From Sinimarinibacterium flocculans (GTDB lineage: Bacteria; Pseudomonadota; Gammaproteobacteria; Nevskiales; Nevskiaceae), in the NCBI RefSeq assembly GCF_003201205.1, contig NZ_QICN01000002.1, positions 483,780 through 547,779 on the forward strand: a stretch of 64,000 nucleotides of DNA. The letters run 5' to 3'. Shown here piece by piece: positions 9,657-17,138 of the stretch. The position numbers were made by a program, and so were the translations under genes. The notes under the pieces were generated by a model. The model ran no database searches. It saw only the letters and a list, made by a program, of their open reading frames with translations, and had not been told where the DNA came from. How positions within the stretch are numbered: the stretch's first letter is position 1; the number at the start of each line of letters is the position of its first letter.

Positions 9657-10217
9657 ATGACTTCCGTTTGCCCACGGCCGCTGCGACGGCTGGCCCCGAT
9701 AGTTCTCACATTCTGCGGGGGGCTCGCAAGCGCGGGCCTGGCCGGGTGCAGCGACAGCCGCGCCGCGGACGCGGTGACCGACAGCGCCGTGCAGGCGCAG
9801 GTCGAGCGGCTGCGGCAGGCGGCCGCGCCGTTCTTCAGCTTCGATGTCGCGCAGGCGGCGGGCTGGAATGTCGCGCTCAGCGAGTGCGTGGAAGTGCCCG
9901 AGCTCGGCGGCATGGGCATCCACTACGGCAATCCGACGCAGCTCGACAACGACGGCCGCCTGACGCTGCTGCGGCCCGAGGTGCTGCTGTACGTGCCGGA
10001 CGCCGACGGCTCGATGGCGCTGGTCGCCGTGGAGTACATCATCGGCGAGGACGACTGGCCCTATGCCGAGCCGCCGGAGTTCCTCGGCCAGGCGCTGCAC
10101 TTCAACGAGCAGCAGCGCATCTGGGCGCTGCACGTCTGGATCGGCCGCGCGAATCCCGCGGGCCTGTTCGCCGACTTCAATCCTGACGTCAGCTGCGAGA
10201 ACGCCGCGGACCGCTGA
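9657..10217 (+). CDS. Putative lipoprotein of unknown function
   Basis: The protein has 186 residues. The N-terminus is a lipoprotein signal (TFCGGLASAGLAGC, lipobox LAGC). The mature domain contains FFSFDVAQAAGWNVALSECVE, GGMGIHYGNP and LLYVPDADGSMALVAVEYII, ending ALHVWIGRANPAGLFADFNPDV. This resembles small secreted proteins with a conserved MGIHY...P.vL.Y motif, but I cannot name a function. AGGAG nine bases upstream of 9657 supports this ATG over the in-frame ATG at 9648. It is divergent from the AraC regulator, which may control it. Confidence 0.75.
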   Translation: MTSVCPRPLRRLAPIVLTFCGGLASAGLAGCSDSRAADAVTDSAVQAQVERLRQAAAPFFSFDVAQAAGWNVALSECVEVPELGGMGIHYGNPTQLDNDGRLTLLRPEVLLYVPDADGSMALVAVEYIIGEDDWPYAEPPEFLGQALHFNEQQRIWALHVWIGRANPAGLFADFNPDVSCENAADR

Positions 10218-10293
10218 GCCCTGCGGGCACGGCGCCGCCCCTGCCGGCACGCGCGACGGCACCGCCTGCCGCGCGCGCCGGCGGCGGGCGGGT

Positions 10294-11049
10294 TCAGCCG
10301 AGAAAGGCCTGCCCGCCGTCGACGCCGATCGACTGGCCGTTGATGTAGCGGCAGTCGTCCGAGCACAGCGTCGCGACGAAGCGGCCGACGTCCTGCTCGC
10401 AGGAGCCGACGTAGCCCTGCGGCACAGTGGCGATGAACGCGGCGGATTCCTCGGGGCGCTCGCGCATCCACCACGCCATCGCCGGCGAGTCGCCCAGCGG
10501 CAGGATCGCGTTGGTGCGGATGCCGTCGCGCGCCCACTCGCAGGCGGCGGCGCGCGTGAGCTGGCGCGTGGCTTCCTTGATCGCCGCGTAGGCGCCGTAG
10601 CCGGACACGTCCCAGCGCTTGGCCGCGGAGGTGCCGAAGTTGACGATCACGCCGTCGCCCTTGAGGTGCGGATAGCACAGCTTCATCAGGCGGAAGGTCG
10701 CCAGCGGGCCGGACTCCCAGCCGGCGATCAGCGCGGCGTCGCTGACGTCGTTGAGCGCGCCCAGCGCCACTTCCTGCGCGTTGTTGACGAGGATGTTGAG
10801 CTTGCCGAAGTGCGCGACGACGGCTTCGACGCAGGCGGCTGCCGAATCCGCGTCCTTGACGTCGCATTCGACGGCAAGCGCCTTGCCGCCGCGATCGCTG
10901 ATCTGACCGATGGTGGTGTCGACTTTCGACTTCGTGCGCCCGGCCACCGCGACCGCCGCGCCCTCCGCGGCAAGCGCAAACGCGATGCCCTGCCCCACCC
11001 CCTGCCCCGCACCGGTCACCAGCGCGACCTTGCCTGCCAGCCTCGTCAT
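10294..11049 (-). CDS. SDR-family oxidoreductase
   Basis: The 251-residue protein is a classical short-chain dehydrogenase/reductase: glycine-rich cofactor loop TGAGQGVGQG near residue 12, NNA at the end of beta-4 (ILVNNAQE), active-site Y-x-x-x-K as YAAIK, and C-terminal INGQSIGVDGGQAF. Substrate cannot be deduced. Start 11049 has GGAGAG upstream; the longer frame to 11250 is a shadow of the quinone oxidoreductase. It lies 76 bases downstream of that gene on the same strand, in a cluster of crotonase and reductase genes. Confidence 0.87.
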   Translation of the reverse strand: MTRLAGKVALVTGAGQGVGQGIAFALAAEGAAVAVAGRTKSKVDTTIGQISDRGGKALAVECDVKDADSAAACVEAVVAHFGKLNILVNNAQEVALGALNDVSDAALIAGWESGPLATFRLMKLCYPHLKGDGVIVNFGTSAAKRWDVSGYGAYAAIKEATRQLTRAAACEWARDGIRTNAILPLGDSPAMAWWMRERPEESAAFIATVPQGYVGSCEQDVGRFVATLCSDDCRYINGQSIGVDGGQAFLG

Positions 11050-11125
11050 GCCACTCTCCTCGCGTTCGTTGAGGAGGGCAGTGTCGTCGCGCGCCGGCCC
11101 GCCGGCCTGATCCGCGTGGCGTAGG

Positions 11126-12100
11126 TCAGACGTCGAGCACGATGGACCCGGTGGTTCTGCGCGCCTGCAGATCGGCGTGCGCGATCGCGGCGTCGGCCAG
11201 CGGATAGCGCTGGGCGATCTCGATACGCACCGCACCGCTCGCAACCGCATCGAACAGTTCCGCGGCCGCCGCTTCGAGTGCGTCGCGCGTCGCGGTGTAA
11301 TGCACCAGTGTCGGCCGCGTCACATAGAGCGATCCGCGGTTGCTCAGTTCCAGCAGTGCGAACGGCGGCACCGCGCCCGAGGCATTGCCGTACGACACCA
11401 GCAGTCCGCGCGGGGCCAGACAGTCGAGCGAAGCGAAGAACGTGTCCTTGCCGACGCCGTCGTAGACCACCGGCACGCCGCGCCCGCCGGTGATCTCGCG
11501 CACGTGCTCGACGACGTTCTCGCGCCGGTAGTTGATGACGTGCGCGCAGCCGTGTGCGCGCGCCAGTTCGGCCTTGTCGTCGCTGCCCACGGTACCGATG
11601 ACGGTCGCACCCAGTGCGCGCGCCCACTGCGCGGCAATCAGGCCGACGCCGCCGGCCGCCGCGTGCAGCAGGATCGTCTGCCCCGGCTGCACGACGAAGG
11701 TCTGGCGCAGCAGGTATTGCGCGGTCAGGCCCTTGAGCATCATTGCCGCGGCGGTGTCGAAGCCGATGCCGTCCGGCAGTTTGAGCAGCGGCGCGGCGGG
11801 CATCACCCGCGACTCGGCGTAGGCGCCGAGCGGCCCGCCGGCATAGGCGACGCGATCGCCCGCGCGCAGCTGCGTGACCCCTTCGCCCACGGTCTCGACC
11901 ACGCCCGCCGCCTCCGAGCCGAGGCCGCTGGGCAGCGGCACCGGATACAGCCCGCCGCGGTGATAGGTGTCGATGAAGTTCACGCCAACCGCGTGGTGGC
12001 GCACGCGCACCTCGCCGGGGCCCGGCGCACCCGGCGCGTGCGCGACCCATTCCATCACCTCGGGTCCACCGGTCCGCTCGAAACGAATCGCCCTGTTCAC
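11126..12100 (-). CDS. NADPH:quinone oxidoreductase, MDR family
   Basis: At 324 residues this is a zinc-free medium-chain dehydrogenase/reductase of the QorA type: GVNFIDTYHRGGLYPVPLPSGLG near residue 40, cofactor-binding loop HAAAGGVGLIAAQWARALGA, and C-terminal RRTTGSIVLDV. The family reduces quinones or other electrophilic carbonyls with NADPH in the cytoplasm. Length and motifs match full-length enzymes. It is divergent from the sirtuin gene, whose start lies 62 bases away, and upstream of the SDR gene. Confidence 0.9.
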   Translation of the reverse strand: MNRAIRFERTGGPEVMEWVAHAPGAPGPGEVRVRHHAVGVNFIDTYHRGGLYPVPLPSGLGSEAAGVVETVGEGVTQLRAGDRVAYAGGPLGAYAESRVMPAAPLLKLPDGIGFDTAAAMMLKGLTAQYLLRQTFVVQPGQTILLHAAAGGVGLIAAQWARALGATVIGTVGSDDKAELARAHGCAHVINYRRENVVEHVREITGGRGVPVVYDGVGKDTFFASLDCLAPRGLLVSYGNASGAVPPFALLELSNRGSLYVTRPTLVHYTATRDALEAAAAELFDAVASGAVRIEIAQRYPLADAAIAHADLQARRTTGSIVLDV

Positions 12101-12162
12101 GCCGCTCTCCCGTGTCTTCCGCCACCTGCCTCGCGCCCGGCACGCCCCGGTATGCTGACGCG

Positions 12163-13017
12163 ATGGATGATGCCGCCGCCCTGCACCGCTTCGTCGAGGA
12201 CCACCGGCGCCTGTTCGTGCTCACTGGCGCCGGCTGCAGCACCGCGTCGGGCATCCCGGATTATCGCGACGCCGACGGCGCCTGGAAACGCACGCCGCCC
12301 GTCACCTGGCAGGCCTTCATGCGTGACCCCGCCACGCGGCGACGCTACTGGGCGCGCAGCCTGCTCGGCTGGCCGATGCTGGCGCAGGCGCACCCCAATG
12401 CCGCGCACTCGGCGCTGGCGGCCCTCGAACACGCCGGCCGCGTCCACTGCCTGCTGACGCAGAACGTCGACCGCCTGCACCAGCGCGCGGGCAGCACGCG
12501 CGTGATCGACCTGCACGGCCGCATCGACCGCCTGCGCTGCACCGGCTGCCGCACCGAGTCGTCGCGCGCCGACTTCCAGCAGCGGCTGCGTCAGCGCAAT
12601 CCGCGCTGGTCCCGGCGCGAGGCCGCGATGGCACCGGACGGCGATGCCGACCTCGACGGCGCCGACTTCACCGATTTCGACGTGCCCGACTGTCCGCATT
12701 GCGGCGGACTGCTCAAACCCGATGTCGTGTTCTTCGGCGAGAACGTGCCGCAGCAGCGTGTCGACGCGGCGATGCAGGCGCTGGCCGAATCCGACGCCCT
12801 GCTCGTCGTCGGCTCCTCGCTGATGGTCTGGTCCGGCTATCGCTTCGCCCGCGCGGCGGCGGACGCCGGCCTGCCCATCGCCGCGATCAACCTCGGCCGC
12901 ACCCGCGCCGATCCGCTGCTGCGCCTGAAGGTCGAACGGGCCTGCGACGTGGCGCTGACCGCGCTGACCGCGCGCCTCGACGCGGCCGATCAGCCCTTGA
13001 AGGTCGACAGCCCGTAG
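12163..13017 (+). CDS. NAD-dependent protein deacylase, SIR2 family
   Basis: The 284-residue protein carries the sirtuin signatures: NAD-binding LTGAGCSTASGIPDYR at residues 20-35, TQNVDRLH, catalytic His in DLHGRIDRLRC, and a four-cysteine zinc site (C-x2-C in CTGC and C-x2-C in CPHC). The later KPDVVFFGENVP and VVGSSLMVWSG segments bind NAD. It should remove acyl groups from lysines, consuming NAD. Its distance from acyl-CoA genes is only suggestive. The ATG at 12163 gives a compact N-terminus; the 3' end overlaps the convergent crotonase gene by 28 bases. Confidence 0.9.
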   Translation: MDDAAALHRFVEDHRRLFVLTGAGCSTASGIPDYRDADGAWKRTPPVTWQAFMRDPATRRRYWARSLLGWPMLAQAHPNAAHSALAALEHAGRVHCLLTQNVDRLHQRAGSTRVIDLHGRIDRLRCTGCRTESSRADFQQRLRQRNPRWSRREAAMAPDGDADLDGADFTDFDVPDCPHCGGLLKPDVVFFGENVPQQRVDAAMQALAESDALLVVGSSLMVWSGYRFARAAADAGLPIAAINLGRTRADPLLRLKVERACDVALTALTARLDAADQPLKVDSP

Positions 13018-13904
13018 TCGCCGAAGGGCTCGTCGCGCTCGCGCACCGCCTGCTTGAAGCCGGCCTCGGCGGCGCGTTGCTGGAAGGCATGGCCCTCCTT
13101 GGTGTGCCGGGTGATGCCGTCGAACACCGTGCCGAGGATCTGCGTGGTGTGCAGGCCCTGCTGCATCACGCTCTGGTTGAGCAGCAGCTTCATCATCACC
13201 AGCTGGTTGACCGGCATGCGCGCGATGCGTTCGAGCAGCGCCTCGAAGCGCGCGTCGAGCTGGTCCGGCGGCGCCGACTCGATCGCCAGCCCCCACGCCT
13301 GCGCTTCCTTGCCGGACAGGCAGTCGCCGGTGAACAGCAGGCGCTTGGATTTCTCCAGGCCGATGCGATGGAACCAGATCGAGGTCGTCGGCGAACCCCA
13401 GACGCGCGCCGGCGGGTAGCCGATCTTGGCATCGTCGGCGATCACCAGCAGGTCCGAGCACAGCGCCATGTCGGTGCCGCCGGCCACGCAGAAGCCGTGC
13501 ACCTTGCACACCACCGGCTTGTCGCTGTGGAACAGGCTCATGAAGCCCTTCACGTTGCGCGACATCATCGCGTAGTCGATCACCGGGTCCCAGGTCTCGC
13601 CGGGCGCGTGGTTGCGCATCTGCACGCGCGGGTCCAGCGGCGAACCCGGCGGCCGCGCGGCATCGTCCTCGCCGATCTGCAGCTTCTCGGCACTGTCCAC
13701 CAGGTCGTAGCCGCCGCAGAAACCGCTGCCGTTGCCGGCCAGCGCGATGACGTGCACCGCGGGATCGAGGTTCGCGCGCTCGACGCAGGCGGCGAGTTCG
13801 CGCGGCAGGTCCAGGGTGATGCCGTTGCCGCGCGCCGGGCGGTTGAGCGTGATGCGCGCGATGCGGCCGGTGACGGCGTAGGTCATGGTGTTCAGTGTGT
13901 CCAT
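12990..13904 (-). CDS. Enoyl-CoA hydratase/isomerase (crotonase family)
   Basis: This 304-residue crotonase has the oxyanion-hole segments IALAGNGSGFCGGYDL (about residues 53-68) and VHGFCVAGGTDMALCSDLLV. It is longer than a typical 260-residue hydratase because of an insert near residues 75-115 (PPGSPLDPRVQMRN... DPVIDYAMM), which suggests a specialised acyl-CoA substrate. It should act in the cytoplasm on CoA thioesters. It lies upstream of no close partner: a REP-like hairpin element separates it from the second crotonase. Its 3' end overlaps the convergent sirtuin gene. Confidence 0.86.
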   Translation of the reverse strand: MDTLNTMTYAVTGRIARITLNRPARGNGITLDLPRELAACVERANLDPAVHVIALAGNGSGFCGGYDLVDSAEKLQIGEDDAARPPGSPLDPRVQMRNHAPGETWDPVIDYAMMSRNVKGFMSLFHSDKPVVCKVHGFCVAGGTDMALCSDLLVIADDAKIGYPPARVWGSPTTSIWFHRIGLEKSKRLLFTGDCLSGKEAQAWGLAIESAPPDQLDARFEALLERIARMPVNQLVMMKLLLNQSVMQQGLHTTQILGTVFDGITRHTKEGHAFQQRAAEAGFKQAVRERDEPFGDYGLSTFKG

Positions 13905-13939
13905 CGGTGCGCTCCTCCAGCGACGTCGTCAACCTCAAT

Positions 13940-14052
13940 CCGTTCGGGTCGAGTAGCGTCCGCAGGACGCGTATCGAGACCGGCACTTGCCGAACCGGCA
14001 TCCCCGGCCTCGATACACCGCAGGCGGCGCCTGCGGCGCTCGGCCCGAACGG
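13940..14052. repeat. REP/BIME-like palindromic element
   Basis: CCGTTCGGG at 13940-13948 is matched by its reverse complement CCCGAACGG at 14044-14052. Inside are a hairpin with arms around GCGTCC-GCA-GGACGC (13955-13971) and a second palindrome CCGCAGGCGGCGCCTGCGG (14018-14036). The nested layout is that of REP-type extragenic repeats common in pseudomonads and xanthomonads. It fills most of the gap between the two crotonase genes and could form a transcript-stabilising or terminating structure. No second copy is seen in this window. Confidence 0.7.
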
Positions 14053-14068
14053 GCGATCTCAGGACCGT

Positions 14069-14845
14069 TCAGAACTTCCCGTGCCGGCCGTCGCCGCCGG
14101 CGAAGCGCGTAGCGCCGCTGAGCGACTCGCCCGACTTCAGCGTCGCCAGGCCACGCTCGAACTCATTGGCGATCGCCGCATCCTGGGTCATGCCCCACTG
14201 CTCGTAGGCGCTCGCACGGTCGTTGCGCATGCACTGCTGCGGGAAGGCCGCGATCTGCAGCGCGAGCTTCTCGGCCTCGGCCAGCGCCTGCCCGGCGGGG
14301 ACCACGCGGTTGGCCAGGCCCATCGCATAGGCCTCCTGCGCGTCGACCGCGCGACCGGTCAGGATCAGGTCGAGCGCGCGGCTCATGCCGATCAGCCGCG
14401 GCAGCCGCACGGTGCCGCCATCGATCAAGGGCACGCCGAAGCGCCGGCAGAACACGCCGAACACCGCGCTGACATCGGCCACGCGCAGGTCGCACCAGCA
14501 CGCCAGCTCGATGCCGCCGGCCACCGCGTAGCCGGACACCGCCGCGATCACCGGCTTGGACAGGTGCAGGCGCGACGGCCCCATCGGCCCGTCGCCGGCG
14601 GCGTCGATGCGGTTCGCGCGTGCCGGCGCCGTGCCCAGCGCCTTCAGATCGGCACCGGCGCAGAAGTGACCGCCGGCGCCGGTAAGGATCGCCACGCGCA
14701 GCGCGTCGTCGGCGTCGAAGGCGCGGAACGCCTCGGCGAGCTGCTGCGCCGTCGGCCCGTCGACGGCGTTGCGCGCCTGCGGGCGATTGATCGTCACCAC
14801 CACGAGCGGCTCCCGCCGCTCGACGAGGACGCTGGCTTCGGACAT
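14069..14845 (-). CDS. Enoyl-CoA hydratase (crotonase family)
   Basis: The 258-residue protein is a normal-length crotonase: INRPQARNAVDG near the N-terminus, LTGAGGHFCAGADLKAL for the first oxyanion segment, and GYAVAGGIELACWCDLRV for the second, with Glu in GGIEL available as a catalytic residue. It should hydrate enoyl-CoA esters. The start at 14845 is supported by GGAGAG upstream. It is divergent from the PaaX-like regulator with an 85-base intergenic region full of TGTAAT repeats, so control by that regulator is plausible. Confidence 0.9.
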   Translation of the reverse strand: MSEASVLVERREPLVVVTINRPQARNAVDGPTAQQLAEAFRAFDADDALRVAILTGAGGHFCAGADLKALGTAPARANRIDAAGDGPMGPSRLHLSKPVIAAVSGYAVAGGIELACWCDLRVADVSAVFGVFCRRFGVPLIDGGTVRLPRLIGMSRALDLILTGRAVDAQEAYAMGLANRVVPAGQALAEAEKLALQIAAFPQQCMRNDRASAYEQWGMTQDAAIANEFERGLATLKSGESLSGATRFAGGDGRHGKF

Positions 14846-14857
14846 GGGGCACTCTCC

Positions 14858-14932
14858 ATTACATGATTTTGTGGCAAGTATCGTCTTGTGTAATATTTCT
14901 GTCCATGCCGTCAGCTCGCATATTTCTGTAAT
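14858..14932. promoter_or_regulatory. Repeat-rich divergent regulatory region (putative PaaX-like operator)
   Basis: Three copies of one hexamer occur: ATTACA at 14858-14863 and TGTAAT at 14889-14894 and 14927-14932, the last overlapping the start codon of the PaaX-like gene. A 10-base direct repeat ATATTTCTGT lies at 14893-14902 and 14920-14929. The first two hexamers form an inverted repeat spaced 25 bases apart. The AT-rich character is unusual here. It is the likely operator for the flanking divergent genes; protein assignment is inference. Confidence 0.5.
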
Positions 14933-15761
14933 GACTTTGCACCCACCCAAACCGCGATCGCTGATCCTCAACCTCCTGCTGGCCGCAGACGACGCGACGC
15001 TCGGCGCGCGCGAGGCCATCGGCGCCTGCGCGCTGTTCGGCATTCGCGAAAACAGCGTGCGCGTGGCCCTGGCGCGGCTGTCGGCCGCCGGGCTGGTCGA
15101 GGCCGCAGAGCGCGGCCGCTATCGCCTGGGTCCGGCCGCCGCCGGGCTGGCCGGCGAAGTCGCGAGCTGGCGCGACGCCGAGCAGCGCACGCACGACTGG
15201 CACGGCGAGTGGATCGCCGTGCATGCGCCGCCGCGACTGCGCGGTGCACGCAGGACACCGCACGAACACGAACGGGCGCTGGCGATGCTGGGTTTGCGCG
15301 AGCTCGATCCCGGCCTGCACCTGCGGCCCGACAATCTCGCCGGCGGCGTCGACGGCGTGCGCAAGCGCCTGCATGCGCTCGGACTGGACGAGGGCACCGC
15401 GGTCTTCGTCGTCCGTGACCTCGACGCAGCGGGCGAGGCGCGCGCCCGCGCCCTGTGGGACGGCAAGCGGCTCAACCGGCTGTATCGCGAACGACGCACC
15501 GCGCTGGAACGCTGGATGGCGCGGGCACCGGGCTTCGATCTCGACGTCGCCGCGCGCGAGGCCTATCTGCACGGCAACGAGGCGATCCGCCAGCTCGTCT
15601 TCGATCCGTGGCTGCCGGCGCCGCTCGTCGACATCGCCGCACGCCGCGCCTTCGTCGACGCCGTGCAGCGTTTCGACGATTTCGGCCACCGTATCTGGCG
15701 GCAACTGCACCAGCTGCCGCTGCCCACCGGCGCCGCCCATGGCGCCCGGGCCCTGCATTGA
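14931..15761 (+). CDS. PaaX-like transcriptional regulator
   Basis: The 276-residue protein begins with PKPRSLILNLLLAADD and a winged helix (FGIRENSVRVALARLSAAGLVEAAERGRYRLG), followed by the PaaX middle region (TWHGEWIAVH-like, here DWHGEWIAVHAP) and a helical C-terminal domain. PaaX-type repressors bind aryl- or acyl-CoA effectors, typically phenylacetyl-CoA. No paa catabolic genes are in the window, so the effector may be another CoA ester, perhaps handled by the divergent crotonase. The ATG at 14931 lies within a repeat, consistent with autoregulation. The desaturase gene follows after 16 bases. Confidence 0.82.
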   Translation: MTLHPPKPRSLILNLLLAADDATLGAREAIGACALFGIRENSVRVALARLSAAGLVEAAERGRYRLGPAAAGLAGEVASWRDAEQRTHDWHGEWIAVHAPPRLRGARRTPHEHERALAMLGLRELDPGLHLRPDNLAGGVDGVRKRLHALGLDEGTAVFVVRDLDAAGEARARALWDGKRLNRLYRERRTALERWMARAPGFDLDVAAREAYLHGNEAIRQLVFDPWLPAPLVDIAARRAFVDAVQRFDDFGHRIWRQLHQLPLPTGAAHGARALH

Positions 15762-15777
15762 TCTGCGGACCACCCTC

Positions 15778-16752
15778 ATGAACGACGCCAACCCGACCAC
15801 CCGCCTGCGCCCGCGCGACCTGTTCACGCCCGAGCAGATCGCCCACCTCACCGCGCGCTCCGACCTGCGCGGCGCGTGGATGGTGCTGTCCACCTGGGCG
15901 ACGATCGCCGCCTGCTTTGCCGTGCTGGCGATCTGGCCGTCGGTGTGGACCTTTCTCGCCGCCGTGTTCGTACTCGGCGGTCGTCAGCTCGCGCTGGCGA
16001 TCCTCGCGCACGAGGCCGCGCATCGTCTGCTGTTCCGGACGCCGCAGCTCAACGAATGGATCGGCGACTGGCTGTGCGCACGCCCGATCTGGAACGACGT
16101 GCCGCGCTACCGCCAGCACCATCTGCGGCATCACACGCAGACCGGCACCGAGGCCGATCCGGACCTGAGCCTGGTCGCGCCGTTCCCGACCACGCGCCGT
16201 TCGCTGGTCAAGAAGGCCCTGCGCGATCTGAGCGGCCAGACCGCCGTGCGCCGCATCGGCGCGCAGGTGCTGATGGATATCGGCGTGTTCGACTACACCG
16301 TTGCCGCCACCGTCACGCGTCGCCCGCGCGGCGAGCGGCGCTGGACCGACTACGCCCTTGAAGGGCTGCGCAACATGACGCCGATGCTGGCGGTCAACGC
16401 GGCGCTGTTCGGCGTGCTGCATGCCTTGGGGATCGGCTGGACCTTCTGGGCCTGGGTCGCGGCCTACATGACCACGTTCAGCCTGTTCATCCGCATCCGC
16501 TCGATCGCCGAGCACGCGTGCATGGAACGCAGCGCCGACATGCTGCGTAACACGCGCACCACGCGCGCCGGCTGGCTCGCGCGCCTCACCGTCGCACCGA
16601 TGAACGTGAACTACCACCAGGAACATCACCTGATGGCCTCGGTGCCGTGCTATCGCCTGCCGCAGATGCACCGGCTGCTGCGCGCCAACGGGGTCGTCGA
16701 CGCGCCGGGAAGTTATCTGGATGTGATGCGCGCGGCCGGCGCGCGCGGCTGA
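15778..16752 (+). CDS. Fatty acid desaturase family membrane protein
   Basis: This 324-residue protein has about four transmembrane helices and three histidine boxes of the membrane di-iron desaturases: H78-E-A-A-H82, H114-H-L-R-H-H119 and H280-Q-E-H-H284. Such enzymes insert double bonds, or hydroxylate/ketolate related lipids, using O2 and reductant at the cytoplasmic membrane face. The acyl substrate cannot be told from sequence. It lies 16 bases after the PaaX-like regulator and is probably co-transcribed with it, which links that regulator to lipid metabolism. Confidence 0.87.
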   Translation: MNDANPTTRLRPRDLFTPEQIAHLTARSDLRGAWMVLSTWATIAACFAVLAIWPSVWTFLAAVFVLGGRQLALAILAHEAAHRLLFRTPQLNEWIGDWLCARPIWNDVPRYRQHHLRHHTQTGTEADPDLSLVAPFPTTRRSLVKKALRDLSGQTAVRRIGAQVLMDIGVFDYTVAATVTRRPRGERRWTDYALEGLRNMTPMLAVNAALFGVLHALGIGWTFWAWVAAYMTTFSLFIRIRSIAEHACMERSADMLRNTRTTRAGWLARLTVAPMNVNYHQEHHLMASVPCYRLPQMHRLLRANGVVDAPGSYLDVMRAAGARG

Positions 16753-16768
16753 CGGAGTCGCGGACGAC

Positions 16769-16981
16769 TCAGCGCGTTCCGGACGCGCGCTCGGACAGCA
16801 CGCGCTCGCCTCGTTGCGTCAGCACGAGGTGCCCCTGCGCATCGAAGTGCACGCAGTCGTGACGCGCCAGCGCGATCACGTCGTCCATCAGCAGCAACAG
16901 GTTCTCGGCGTCGTCGCCGCGGCGATGGATTCTGCGCATCAGGCCGACCTGCATGTCGGTCAGGCTGTGTGAAGGAATCAT
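16769..16981 (-). CDS. Hypothetical small protein with winged-helix-like C-terminus
   Basis: The 70-residue product (start MIPSHSLTDMQVG) contains RIHRRGDDAENLLLLMDDVIALARHDCVHFDAQGHLVLTQ, which is split here as a helix pair followed by a G-x-L-x-L-T-x-x-G wing-like hairpin. That pattern resembles the second half of a small winged-helix domain. The frame is open to 17062, but no better start signal is seen there. Only a weak purine-rich stretch precedes the chosen ATG. Function unknown. Confidence 0.5.
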   Translation of the reverse strand: MIPSHSLTDMQVGLMRRIHRRGDDAENLLLLMDDVIALARHDCVHFDAQGHLVLTQRGERVLSERASGTR

Positions 16982-17138
16982 GTCCGTGCCCCCAAGTCCC
17001 GGGGCCGCCCGCTCACGGGTTCGTCCCCTGCCACCGCCGGCATCCACTGCCCGCTTCATCAAGAAGTCACAGCCCGGCTTTCATACTTCATGGTTGAACG
17101 CTTGACAAGTTTTTCATGACAGCCGTCGGGGGGCCGAC

